Shown here piece by piece: positions 16,998-24,276 of a stretch of DNA of 43,506 nt. This stretch comes from Patescibacteria group bacterium UBA6033 (lineage in GTDB: Bacteria > Patescibacteriota > Minisyncoccia > Phycocordibacterales > Phycocordibacteraceae): NCBI GenBank assembly GCA_002429325.1, contig DIZH01000009.1, positions 31,535 through 75,040 of the forward strand, given 5' to 3'. Made by a program: the position numbers and the translations under genes. The notes below the pieces were generated by a model. The model was not told the DNA's origin and did no database searches. It was given only the letters and a program-made list of their open reading frames with translations. Each line of letters starts with the position of its first letter. The stretch's first letter is position 1.

Positions 16998-18320
16998 ATG
17001 CATTCTCCTTATAAAATCTGTGTCATAGGTCTTTGGCATCTCGGAGAGATATATTCTGCAGGCCTCGCAGAATTGGGACATACCGTCATTGGGGTCGATG
17101 ACGATGTCACTACTGTTGAGAAGCTCAGTCAAGGGATTCCCCCGCTCCTGGAACCTCAACTTGAGAGCCTGTTAGTGAAGCATGAAAAAGAAGGACGCCT
17201 TTCCTATACGACTGAGTTTGCTGTAGCAAAAGAGTGTCCAGTCGTATGGCTGACATTTGATACGCCGGTAGCGGATGATGACGAAGTGGATATTTCGCCG
17301 ATTATGAACGCCGTAGATGCAGTCATTCCTCATCTGCAGAACGATGTTTTGTTCGTCGTCTCGAGCCAGCTTCCAGTCGGGACATCGGATGAAATAATGG
17401 AGCGAATACGAGCGGCACGACCGGAACTTTCGTTCGACTATGTATACACGCCTGAAAACCTGCGCCTCGGAGAAGCGGTAAGGTGCTTTCTTGATCCGGT
17501 TCGGGTGATTGTGGGCGCGAGCTCTCCGAAAGCGGTCCAGATGATGCAGGATATCTTCGGCCTGCTTCCGAACCCTGCAGAAATCATCTCTATGGCTCCG
17601 GTATCCGCTGAAATGGGGAAGCACGCGCTCAATGCTTTTCTTGCAGCCGAAATCTGCTTTGCAAATGACTTGGCTGATATAGCGGAACAAATCGGGGCGG
17701 ACATGCTTGATGTTACGCGGATGCTCAAATCGGATCCGCGCATAGGCCCCAAGGCGTACCTTGATGCAGGGGTCAGCTTCTCCGGCGGGACATTAAATCG
17801 CGATATTAAGATACTCACCAATCTCGCACGGAAATATCGCATCCAGCCTTCCGTCATAGAATCGCTCTATCTCAAAAATGAGACTCGGAAAGGGATGATT
17901 GCTTCGAAGTTAGAAAAAGATTTAGGCTCTCTCTCAGGGAAGACAGTAACGCTCCTCGGTCTGACTTATAAGCCCGGTACGAAGACGCTTCGTCGTTCGT
18001 ATCCGCTCGAAGTCGCTCGAGGACTTATCGAGAAAGGAGCCGTCGTTCGCTTGCACGATCCGCAGGCCGAAGAAGGAGAGATTGGTATCCCAGAGGTAAC
18101 GTTCTCCGGAGACGCGTATGAAGCAGTCTCCGGAGCAGACGCAATCGTGCTTTTGACCGCATGGCCAGAGTTCAAGGACCTTGACTTCGGACAGTTGAGC
18201 AGGAAGGCAAAGCCGAATGCTATCCTTCTCGATACCTCGAATTTTCTCGCGCAGAAAGAGATGGAGATTAAGGAATCTGGGTTACTCTACAGAGGAGTAG
18301 GGCGTGCCGAGAAAATCTAA
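16998..18320 (+). CDS. Nucleotide-sugar dehydrogenase-like protein (UDP-glucose dehydrogenase family)
   Basis: 440 aa with the three family domains: NAD-binding (ICVIGLWHLGEIYSAGLAELGH, 7-28), central dimer domain (PENLRLGEAVRCFLDP, KHALNAFLAAEICFANDLADIAE) and C-terminal domain (LLGLTYKPGTKTLRRSYPLEVARGL). The catalytic loop GGSCFPKD of UDP-glucose dehydrogenase is here GGTLNRD (263-269), so the nucleophilic Cys and the Lys are missing. A four-electron oxidation by the standard thioester route is therefore unlikely. It may be a two-electron sugar dehydrogenase or epimerase. It sits between GmhB and an SDR in the heptose run. Confidence 0.8.
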   Translation: MHSPYKICVIGLWHLGEIYSAGLAELGHTVIGVDDDVTTVEKLSQGIPPLLEPQLESLLVKHEKEGRLSYTTEFAVAKECPVVWLTFDTPVADDDEVDISPIMNAVDAVIPHLQNDVLFVVSSQLPVGTSDEIMERIRAARPELSFDYVYTPENLRLGEAVRCFLDPVRVIVGASSPKAVQMMQDIFGLLPNPAEIISMAPVSAEMGKHALNAFLAAEICFANDLADIAEQIGADMLDVTRMLKSDPRIGPKAYLDAGVSFSGGTLNRDIKILTNLARKYRIQPSVIESLYLKNETRKGMIASKLEKDLGSLSGKTVTLLGLTYKPGTKTLRRSYPLEVARGLIEKGAVVRLHDPQAEEGEIGIPEVTFSGDAYEAVSGADAIVLLTAWPEFKDLDFGQLSRKAKPNAILLDTSNFLAQKEMEIKESGLLYRGVGRAEKI

Positions 18321-18324
18321 TACT

Positions 18325-19167
18325 ATGAAACTAAAAGGGAAAACAGCGCTTATTACCGGAGGGAGTCGCGGCATAGGAAGTGTCGTTGCAGAAGCTTTCT
18401 TGAGGGAGGGCTCACGCGTATTCCTCGTTGCGAACGGGGAAGAAGAGCTTTCAAATACGATTGAAAGGTTTTCGAAAGAGTATCCAAGCGTAGATGGCGC
18501 CGTTTGCGATGTCTCAAATGAAGCAGAAGTCGAACAAGTCGTCCAAAAAGCGATTGAGAAAATGGGAACCATCGATATTCTCATAAATGCAGCCGGTATA
18601 TATGGACCGATCGGTTCGGCGCTCGAAGTTGATAGCGCCCACTGGAGAAAGACCTACGAAGTGAATGTATTCGGGACTCTCTATATGATTCGCAATGTCG
18701 GCAAGCATATGAAAGAAAGAAAGAGCGGGAAGATCGTGACCTTTTCGGGCGGGGGAGATGGCCCGTTCCCGAATTTCAGCGCTTATAATTCATCGAAAGT
18801 GGCGATTGTCCGCTTGACGGAAACGCTCGCAGAAGAATTCGAGCCTTTCGGCATCGAGATAAATGCGATCGCTCCAGGAGCAGTCAATACGAAGTTTCTC
18901 GACGAGGCGATTGCGGCGGGAGAAGAAAAAGTGGGGAAAGGGCGCTATCAGAGATTCTTAAGACAGAAAGAAGAAGGGGGGACGCCGCCGGAGAAGACGG
19001 GGGAGATCTGTGTGTACCTTGCCTCCTCGGCTTCAGACGGGCTCTCAGGGAAATTTCTGAGCGTCGTATGGGATGCGTGGCGAGAATGGGATGCGGAGCA
19101 GATTCGAGAAATCATGAGCAGTTCCGCACTCACTCTTCGTCGAGTTGATCCATTCAGGAAAGACTAA
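18325..19167 (+). CDS. Short-chain dehydrogenase/reductase
   Basis: 280 aa classical SDR. LITGGSRGIGS (10-20) binds NAD(P), CDVSN and NAAGIYG follow, IVTFSGGGDG holds the Ser, and YNSSK gives Tyr154 and Lys158. APGAVNTKFL is the substrate loop. A GTG at 18304 would add seven residues overlapping the previous gene; ATG 18325 fits the family start (MKLKGKTALITGG). Together with the oxidoreductase that follows, it may reduce or oxidise the activated heptose. Its stop TAA overlaps the next ATG by one base. Confidence 0.83.
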   Translation: MKLKGKTALITGGSRGIGSVVAEAFLREGSRVFLVANGEEELSNTIERFSKEYPSVDGAVCDVSNEAEVEQVVQKAIEKMGTIDILINAAGIYGPIGSALEVDSAHWRKTYEVNVFGTLYMIRNVGKHMKERKSGKIVTFSGGGDGPFPNFSAYNSSKVAIVRLTETLAEEFEPFGIEINAIAPGAVNTKFLDEAIAAGEEKVGKGRYQRFLRQKEEGGTPPEKTGEICVYLASSASDGLSGKFLSVVWDAWREWDAEQIREIMSSSALTLRRVDPFRKD

Positions 19168-20201
19168 TGCGACATGAAGTTATGATAAAAAAAGAAATTC
19201 GAATCGGCATCATCGGAGCGGGACTCATTGGCAGTAAGCGCGCTCTCGCTGCACAAAAGCTTGGAGGAAGCAGAATAGTTGTGGTTGCCGATGCCGACAA
19301 GAAGAGAGCAGAGGAGTTTTCTAAGACATTCAAATGTGAATATTTACTTACATGGGAAGAGGTAGTCGCAAGGGAAGATGTCGATGTCATCATGGTTGCG
19401 GTTCCAAATGCGTTCGTCTTTCCTATTGTCATGGCAGCTCTGAAAAGCGGCAAGCACGTGCTCTGCGAAAAGCCATTCGGTATCAATTCGAAAGAAGCCC
19501 ATCGTATGCTTGAAGCGGGTAAGAAGTACAAGAAGCTCATCAAGGTAGGGTTCAATAATCGTTTCCACCCGGGTATTTTCAGAGCGAAGCAGTTGGTGGA
19601 TGAGGGGGCAATAGGGAAAGTTCTCTTCATCCGATCGCGGCATGGACATGGAGGCCGGACAGGTATGGAAAAAGAATGGCGCATGGATAAGAAGATAGCC
19701 GGAGGAGGAGAGCTTCTTGATCAGGGTCCGCATCTCGCGGATTTATGCCGATGGTTCGGAGGAGAATATGAAACGGCATACGGAGCGGTCGACACGAAGT
19801 TTTGGAAGACGAATGTGGATGATAATGCATTCGCAATCTTGCGCAGCAAGAAGGTGACGGCGGCATTCCATGTCTCGACCACAAATTGGGGCAATATATT
19901 CTCATTTGAGGTGTTTGGAGATAAGGGGGCGATAACGATAGAGGGACTGGGGCGTCGCTATGGGGAAGAGACGCTTCGGGTGGGAGTTCGCAAGGAGCCA
20001 TTCAACGGTCTTGAGACAGAGATGAATACCTATCCTCGCGATGTGGATGAAAGCTGGGATGAAGAGTGGAAGAATTTTATGAGCGCGCTCTTGAAGAAGG
20101 GAAAGATGATTGGAGACGCTCGCGACGGGTACGAAGCGAATAAGATTATAGATGCACTCTATACCTCTTCAAAGACCGGCAAGGCAATACGGCTGAAATA
20201 G
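19167..20201 (+). CDS. Gfo/Idh/MocA-family oxidoreductase
   Basis: 344 aa. GIIGAGLIGSKRA (14-26) is the Rossmann loop, AVPNAFVFP and HVLCEKPFG with the conserved Cys100-Glu-Lys-Pro follow, and GGGELLDQGPHLADLCRWF contains the catalytic-region Asp and His. Such enzymes oxidise or reduce sugar carbons using NAD(P), often as partners of an SDR in unusual nucleotide-sugar synthesis. An internal ATG at 19182 (MIKKEIRIG) is an alternative start. The gene is followed five bases later by the nucleotidyltransferase, so it belongs to the same operon. Confidence 0.87.
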   Translation: MRHEVMIKKEIRIGIIGAGLIGSKRALAAQKLGGSRIVVVADADKKRAEEFSKTFKCEYLLTWEEVVAREDVDVIMVAVPNAFVFPIVMAALKSGKHVLCEKPFGINSKEAHRMLEAGKKYKKLIKVGFNNRFHPGIFRAKQLVDEGAIGKVLFIRSRHGHGGRTGMEKEWRMDKKIAGGGELLDQGPHLADLCRWFGGEYETAYGAVDTKFWKTNVDDNAFAILRSKKVTAAFHVSTTNWGNIFSFEVFGDKGAITIEGLGRRYGEETLRVGVRKEPFNGLETEMNTYPRDVDESWDEEWKNFMSALLKKGKMIGDARDGYEANKIIDALYTSSKTGKAIRLK

Positions 20202-20206
20202 AAGAT

Positions 20207-20923
20207 ATGATCAGACAAGCAGTCATCTCTGCGGGTGGATTAGGAACTCGGCTTCGTCCGATGACGGACACCCTGCCGAAACCAATGATTCCTATTCTCG
20301 GGAAACCGTTGCTCGAGTGGCACATCGAGCAGTTCAAGAAATATGGCGTACGGGAATTCTTTATTACGCTCCAATATCTCCCTGAGGTAGTCAAGGATTA
20401 TTTCGGCGATGGGTCGCGGTTCGGTGTGAAGATTCAGTATTTCGTCGAAAAAGAACCCCTTGGTTCCGCTGGGGCGATAAAAAAGTTCGAAGATCGCCTG
20501 GAGGAAACATTTTATTTCATATATGGGGATATATTCAGCCAGATGAATTATGCGGATATGGCAGCAGTCTATGTACGAAAAGAAAATCCGATCGGTATGC
20601 AGCGCATGAAAAAGACTGATGATTATGGTGACGCCGATGTCGCTCGGCTCGATGAGAATATGCGGTGCGTGAAGATTCACGGCAAACCGCATACCGAAAA
20701 ATATCCGAATGCTTATCGCATGAGCGGTTCGTTCATTCTAGATAAAAAGATACTTTCGTATATACCGGAGGACGCAGCATTCAATCTCGGGAAACAACTA
20801 TTGCCGAAGGTGGTTTCCTCAGGCGAACATTTCTATGCGTATGAATGCACTGAGTATTCAAAGGGAATCGATACCGCAGAGAAACTGGAAGAAGTGCTCG
20901 CATATTTACGCTCTCAGTCATGA
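20207..20923 (+). CDS. hddC: Sugar-phosphate nucleotidyltransferase, HddC-like
   Basis: 238 aa NTP_transferase. AVISAGGLGTRLRPMTDTLPKPMIPI is the nucleotide and metal-binding start, FFITLQYLPEVVKDYFGDG and EKEPLGSAGAIKK are the following conserved blocks, FIYGDIFSQM takes the place of the usual GD sugar-phosphate segment. No C-terminal hexapeptide domain is present. With hddA, gmhA and gmhB in the same operon, D-glycero-alpha-D-manno-heptose 1-phosphate guanylyltransferase is the best call; mannose-1-P or glucose-1-P specificity cannot be excluded. It overlaps the next gene by ATGA. Confidence 0.8.
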   Translation: MIRQAVISAGGLGTRLRPMTDTLPKPMIPILGKPLLEWHIEQFKKYGVREFFITLQYLPEVVKDYFGDGSRFGVKIQYFVEKEPLGSAGAIKKFEDRLEETFYFIYGDIFSQMNYADMAAVYVRKENPIGMQRMKKTDDYGDADVARLDENMRCVKIHGKPHTEKYPNAYRMSGSFILDKKILSYIPEDAAFNLGKQLLPKVVSSGEHFYAYECTEYSKGIDTAEKLEEVLAYLRSQS

Positions 20924-21648
20924 AAGTCTCTATCATTATTCCGGTCTATAACGAAGCACGGACCGTTTCGGAGCTCCTACAAGAAGTCTTTGAACAGTCG
21001 CTCGAGCTCGAGAAAGAAATCATCATCGTCGAGAGCAATTCGTCAGACGGTTCTCGCGAGCTCGTACGGAAATTCGTGAAGGAGAATGCGGGCATCGTCC
21101 TGATCCTGCAGGAGAAGCCGCGTGGAAAGGGGTTCGCGGTGCGCGAAGGTCTCCGCCATGCAACGGGCGACATAATTCTTATACAAGACGCGGATCTTGA
21201 ATATGATGTGCAGGACTATCCGGCAGTGCTTGCGCCGATTACGGAAGGAAAGACAGCATTCGTGCTCGGGAGCCGTCACCTCTCTGCAGATCACTGGGAG
21301 ATACGCGTCTTCGAAAAGACGCCGGTGATGGCACGCTTCATGAATCTCGGCGGCCTGCTCTTCCATTCTTTCTTCAACGTTCTGTATGGCACGCGGCTCT
21401 CGGATCCGACGACAATGTTCAAGGTATTCCGGAGGGACTGTCTCGATCACTTCACACTCTCAGCAAATCGGTTTGAATTCGACTTCGAACTTCTTGGGAA
21501 ATTAATCCGTGCCGGATTTATCCCGCTTGAGGTGCCGGTTTCCTATGAATCCAGAGGTTTTGCGGAAGGGAAGAAGATACGCATATTCAGAGATCCGTTC
21601 CTTTGGGCCTTCATGATTATAAAGACGAGAGTATCTCCACTTAAGTAA
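20920..21648 (+). CDS. GT2-family glycosyltransferase, polyprenyl-phosphate sugar synthase-like
   Basis: 242 aa GT-A enzyme. SIIIPVYNEARTVSELL opens the fold, IIIVESNSSDGS follows, and IQDADLEYDVQDYP carries the DxD (Asp90, Asp92), a hallmark of dolichol-phosphate mannose/glucose synthases. TMFKVFRRDCL and FEFDFELLGKLIRAGF complete the subgroup pattern. No C-terminal membrane helices occur. It may load a sugar onto a polyprenyl phosphate that the adjacent convergent GT-C transferase then uses. Its end overlaps that gene by eight bases. Confidence 0.87.
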   Translation: MKVSIIIPVYNEARTVSELLQEVFEQSLELEKEIIIVESNSSDGSRELVRKFVKENAGIVLILQEKPRGKGFAVREGLRHATGDIILIQDADLEYDVQDYPAVLAPITEGKTAFVLGSRHLSADHWEIRVFEKTPVMARFMNLGGLLFHSFFNVLYGTRLSDPTTMFKVFRRDCLDHFTLSANRFEFDFELLGKLIRAGFIPLEVPVSYESRGFAEGKKIRIFRDPFLWAFMIIKTRVSPLK

Positions 21649-23050
21649 TGGAAACAGACTGCGACTTACTCTTCCGATTCTCTAAAAAATAGGCCACAGC
21701 AGAGAATGCGCCGATGAGGAAGAGTGGGTCCACGGGCGCGCGATAACGAGCATGAGCCCCCGGGCCGGTCACAAAGGCGAAATAGAGGATGATAACAAAG
21801 AACATCCATGCGAGTCGGGTGTTCTTTGGTCGCCACAAGCCTGCGAGGATGAGAAGAGTGATAATGCCCCAGAATGCATTCTCGAGCAGGAACCAACCAT
21901 GATTCCTGAGGTTTTCCATGAGAAGCGGCAGGGAGAATGGATTCAACGCTTGGATTAGAGCGGGTTCCGGAGCGCGGTTGAAATTCGGTAGCATGATATT
22001 CACCGTCCACCAATAATCATGAGCACCGTTCGAGGTAAAGAAAGGAATGAAGGTGGAGAGATGGTAGAGTCCGTAGCGGAAGGGATGCGCGAAGATCACT
22101 TGGAGCGCGATTTTCTGCAGAGTGGCGGAATATTCAGGACCGGTAGGCACCTCTCCTAGCGGGATATTACCCATTTTCTCAAGCGCATAGCGCGCTTCTT
22201 TGTCGGTCATGCCAGGGTGGAGCGTTGCATAGAATCCAGTTGCGTTCTGACGGAAGATGAAGAACGGGCCCGTGGTGGCGAACTGCCACGAACCGAGTTC
22301 GACTTTATTGCGCACACACCACGGCGCGAGCGTGCTGAGGAATGTGACAATCATAAGAATCGCGGCAAACACATGCTTGCGGGTGATCTCCTTCCAAGGC
22401 AGATAGAATACGAAGTACGCAGGGATGAAAAAAACGAGGAAGTAGAGTGATGCTGGCTTTATATAGACAGTGAGGGCGAGCAGGAATCCAGTGAGTGCCC
22501 AACGCGCATAGAGGTTCTTCATCTCGGAGAAGAAGAATATATAAAGCGCACCGATGAAGATGAACGTAAACAGATTCTCATTCATCAAGGTTGAAGCGGC
22601 CAGAAAGGTACTCGGGAGAATGAGATAGAGTAGTGCGAGCGGGAGCGCCCACTTCTCTCCGAGGACTCGCTTCGCCATAGAGAAGACCATAAGGACCGTC
22701 AGAAAGAGTATGACTATCTGCGTGATGATAGCTGGATAGAAACTACCGAAGATCGCATAGAACGGCGCAATGAAGAATGAATACCCCGGCGTGCGCCACA
22801 TGTCCGGCACGTAGGGAGAGGTGGTCGCGAGCGAGAATACTCCATGGTCGACGAAATTTACTGCGAGCGTCGCATAGAGGGATTCTATATCTGAACTCAC
22901 TGCAGGGAACTCGCTTGCGACCTTCGTGTCTGCGGTATGCGCGACATGTGTGAGATAGAGGAGACTACTTCCGGCAGTGATGACCGATACGGCAAGCAGG
23001 ATAATCCAGAGTCGGACTCCCTTATATCTGACTGAGAATTCGTCTTTCAT
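21641..23050 (-). CDS. GT-C membrane glycosyltransferase (PMT/ArnT-like)
   Basis: 469 aa with roughly 10-12 membrane helices. After the first helix (LWIILLAVSVITAGSSLLYL) an outer loop SSDIESLYATLAVNFVDHG carries the acidic residues expected of GT-C catalysis, then MWRTPGYSFFIAPFYAIFG, a segment typical of the PMT/ArnT group. Such enzymes transfer sugars from polyprenyl phosphates on the outer face of the membrane. ATG 23050 is preferred over 23086 because the longer version would begin inside the divergent gene at 23085. The neighbouring GT2 synthase is a likely donor-making partner. Confidence 0.85.
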   Translation of the reverse strand: MKDEFSVRYKGVRLWIILLAVSVITAGSSLLYLTHVAHTADTKVASEFPAVSSDIESLYATLAVNFVDHGVFSLATTSPYVPDMWRTPGYSFFIAPFYAIFGSFYPAIITQIVILFLTVLMVFSMAKRVLGEKWALPLALLYLILPSTFLAASTLMNENLFTFIFIGALYIFFFSEMKNLYARWALTGFLLALTVYIKPASLYFLVFFIPAYFVFYLPWKEITRKHVFAAILMIVTFLSTLAPWCVRNKVELGSWQFATTGPFFIFRQNATGFYATLHPGMTDKEARYALEKMGNIPLGEVPTGPEYSATLQKIALQVIFAHPFRYGLYHLSTFIPFFTSNGAHDYWWTVNIMLPNFNRAPEPALIQALNPFSLPLLMENLRNHGWFLLENAFWGIITLLILAGLWRPKNTRLAWMFFVIILYFAFVTGPGAHARYRAPVDPLFLIGAFSAVAYFLENRKSKSQSVSIT

Positions 23051-23068
23051 GCTAGCATCGAGTGTTTC

Positions 23069-23081
23069 TGCTACTATAGCA
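23069..23081. promoter_or_regulatory. Overlapping divergent extended -10 elements
   Basis: Plus strand TGCTACTAT (23069-23077) lies seven bases before ATG 23085. Minus strand TGCTATAGT (23081-23073) would start transcription about 16 bases before ATG 23050. The two boxes share five bases. Confidence 0.55.
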
Positions 23082-23084
23082 CCC

Positions 23085-23798
23085 ATGACTGAATTCGAGT
23101 ACGATCGTCGAGATCTGGAAGTGATGTCCTTCGCGCGGAAGTATCACGAGTGGATCCTGAGCTTGTTTCGCGGATTCCTCAGGAAGCGCGTGGCGGAAGT
23201 GGGGGCCGGTTCCGGAAATTTCTCTGCACTCCTTCTTGGCGAACCGATAGAAGAATTGGTAGTAATAGAGCCATCAGAGAATATGTATCGGCTGCTCAAA
23301 GAGAACACTGCGCAGGATGTACGGGTAACGGCGCGCAATGCTTTTTTCGCCGAAGTGAGCGGAGAATACGCGGATCATTTCGACTCGATCGTGTATGTGA
23401 ACGTACTCGAGCACGTCGAAGATGATGCGGCCGAGCTCGCTCTTATATATAAGTCGCTCCGGAGTGGCGGGCACGTGTGTGTATTTGTCCCCGCGCTCTC
23501 GTGGCTCTACAGTGATCACGACGCCTCCATCGGCCACTTCCGCCGCTACCACAAAGCGCCGCTCGAAGCGCTCATTCGCGATGCGGGGTTCGAGATCGTG
23601 CGGTCGCGCTACTTTGACCTCCTCGGCATCCTTCCGTGGCTCGTCTTGCTCAAATGGAAATTATTGAAAGGAGATCCATCGGCGGGGAACATTTCTTTCT
23701 ATGATACCTATATTGTGCCGATGTCCCGCGCGCTCGAGACGCTTGTCACGCCTCCTATCGGCAAGAATCTCCTTATTGTGGGGAAGAAGCCAGAGTGA
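23085..23798 (+). CDS. Class I SAM-dependent methyltransferase
   Basis: 237 aa. VAEVGAGSGNFSALL (36-50) is motif I, VVIEPSENM the acidic post-I strand, FDSIVYVNVLEHVEDD motif II and KSLRSGGHVCVFVPAL motif III. SDHDASIGHFRRYHKAPLEALIRDAGFEIV is a block shared by glycan-associated methyltransferases. ATG 23085 is chosen over an upstream Met because an extended -10 box abuts it and the extra residues run over the divergent promoter. Its end overlaps the GtrA-like gene by 26 bases. Confidence 0.87.
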   Translation: MTEFEYDRRDLEVMSFARKYHEWILSLFRGFLRKRVAEVGAGSGNFSALLLGEPIEELVVIEPSENMYRLLKENTAQDVRVTARNAFFAEVSGEYADHFDSIVYVNVLEHVEDDAAELALIYKSLRSGGHVCVFVPALSWLYSDHDASIGHFRRYHKAPLEALIRDAGFEIVRSRYFDLLGILPWLVLLKWKLLKGDPSAGNISFYDTYIVPMSRALETLVTPPIGKNLLIVGKKPE

Positions 23799-24180
23799 AG
23801 ACGAAGTGCTGATAGACGAAATAGCTGAACACTGCGAGGATGATACCCGCGAAGACTTGCGCGAGGAGATACCATACGCCGAGCACTGAGACGAAGAGGT
23901 ACATGAGGCCAGTATTGATGCCGAGGTTTATTGTAACGGTGACAAGTATGTAGCGGGCTAATTGGAAATGGACACCCTTGGTTGCGGAATTCTGGAAGGT
24001 CCAGAATTTCTGCATGAGGAAGCTCCCGATGAGTGCGGTGGAGAATGATGCAACCGAGGCAATCAGGTAGTGGACGTGCAGGAAATGCACGAGTAGGAAC
24101 AAGATGCTGAGATTAATCGCTGCGGCAATCGTCCCGGACACGAGGTAGCGGAGGATCTTCTGCACTGCTGGAGAAAGCAT
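23773..24180 (-). CDS. GtrA-like membrane protein
   Basis: 135 aa with four membrane helices: LRYLVSGTIAAAINLSILFLLVHFL, LIASVASFSTALIGSFLMQKFW, ARYILVTVTINLGINTGLMYLFV and LLAQVFAGIILAVFSYFVYQHFVF. This is the size and helix pattern of the GtrA family, thought to move polyprenyl-phosphate sugars to the outer face. FLMQKFWTFQ and YFVYQHFVF are the two family hallmarks. ATG 24180 is chosen because TACACT lies seven bases upstream; the longer frame has no family similarity. It would act with the GT2 synthase and the GT-C transferase at 20920-23050. Confidence 0.87.
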   Translation of the reverse strand: MLSPAVQKILRYLVSGTIAAAINLSILFLLVHFLHVHYLIASVASFSTALIGSFLMQKFWTFQNSATKGVHFQLARYILVTVTINLGINTGLMYLFVSVLGVWYLLAQVFAGIILAVFSYFVYQHFVFTLASSPQ

Positions 24181-24187
24181 AAGTGAT

Positions 24188-24193
24188 AGTGTA
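24188..24193 (-). promoter_or_regulatory. -10 box for the GtrA-like gene
   Basis: On the minus strand TACACT ends seven bases before ATG 24180, the same hexamer and spacing as at 2122-2130. Confidence 0.55.
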
Positions 24194-24258
24194 CCGCACC
24201 CCGACGTTCTATACCTACAAAAGATTAAAAAGGAGGGGCATTTCGCGTCTCTGTCGTG

Positions 24259-24267
24259 TGGTATAGT
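24259..24267 (+). promoter_or_regulatory. Extended -10 box, TGGTATAGT
   Basis: It ends nine bases before ATG 24277 and decides the start, because the longer open frame (GTG 24256) would translate through the promoter. The same nonamer occurs before secA. Confidence 0.65.
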
Positions 24268-24276
24268 TTCCCCATT

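Noticed and set aside
24256..24276. Seven-residue N-terminal extension of the O-antigen-ligase-like protein from a GTG codon
   Set aside because: The extension is encoded by the extended -10 promoter box itself; ATG 24277 fits the family and the promoter spacing.
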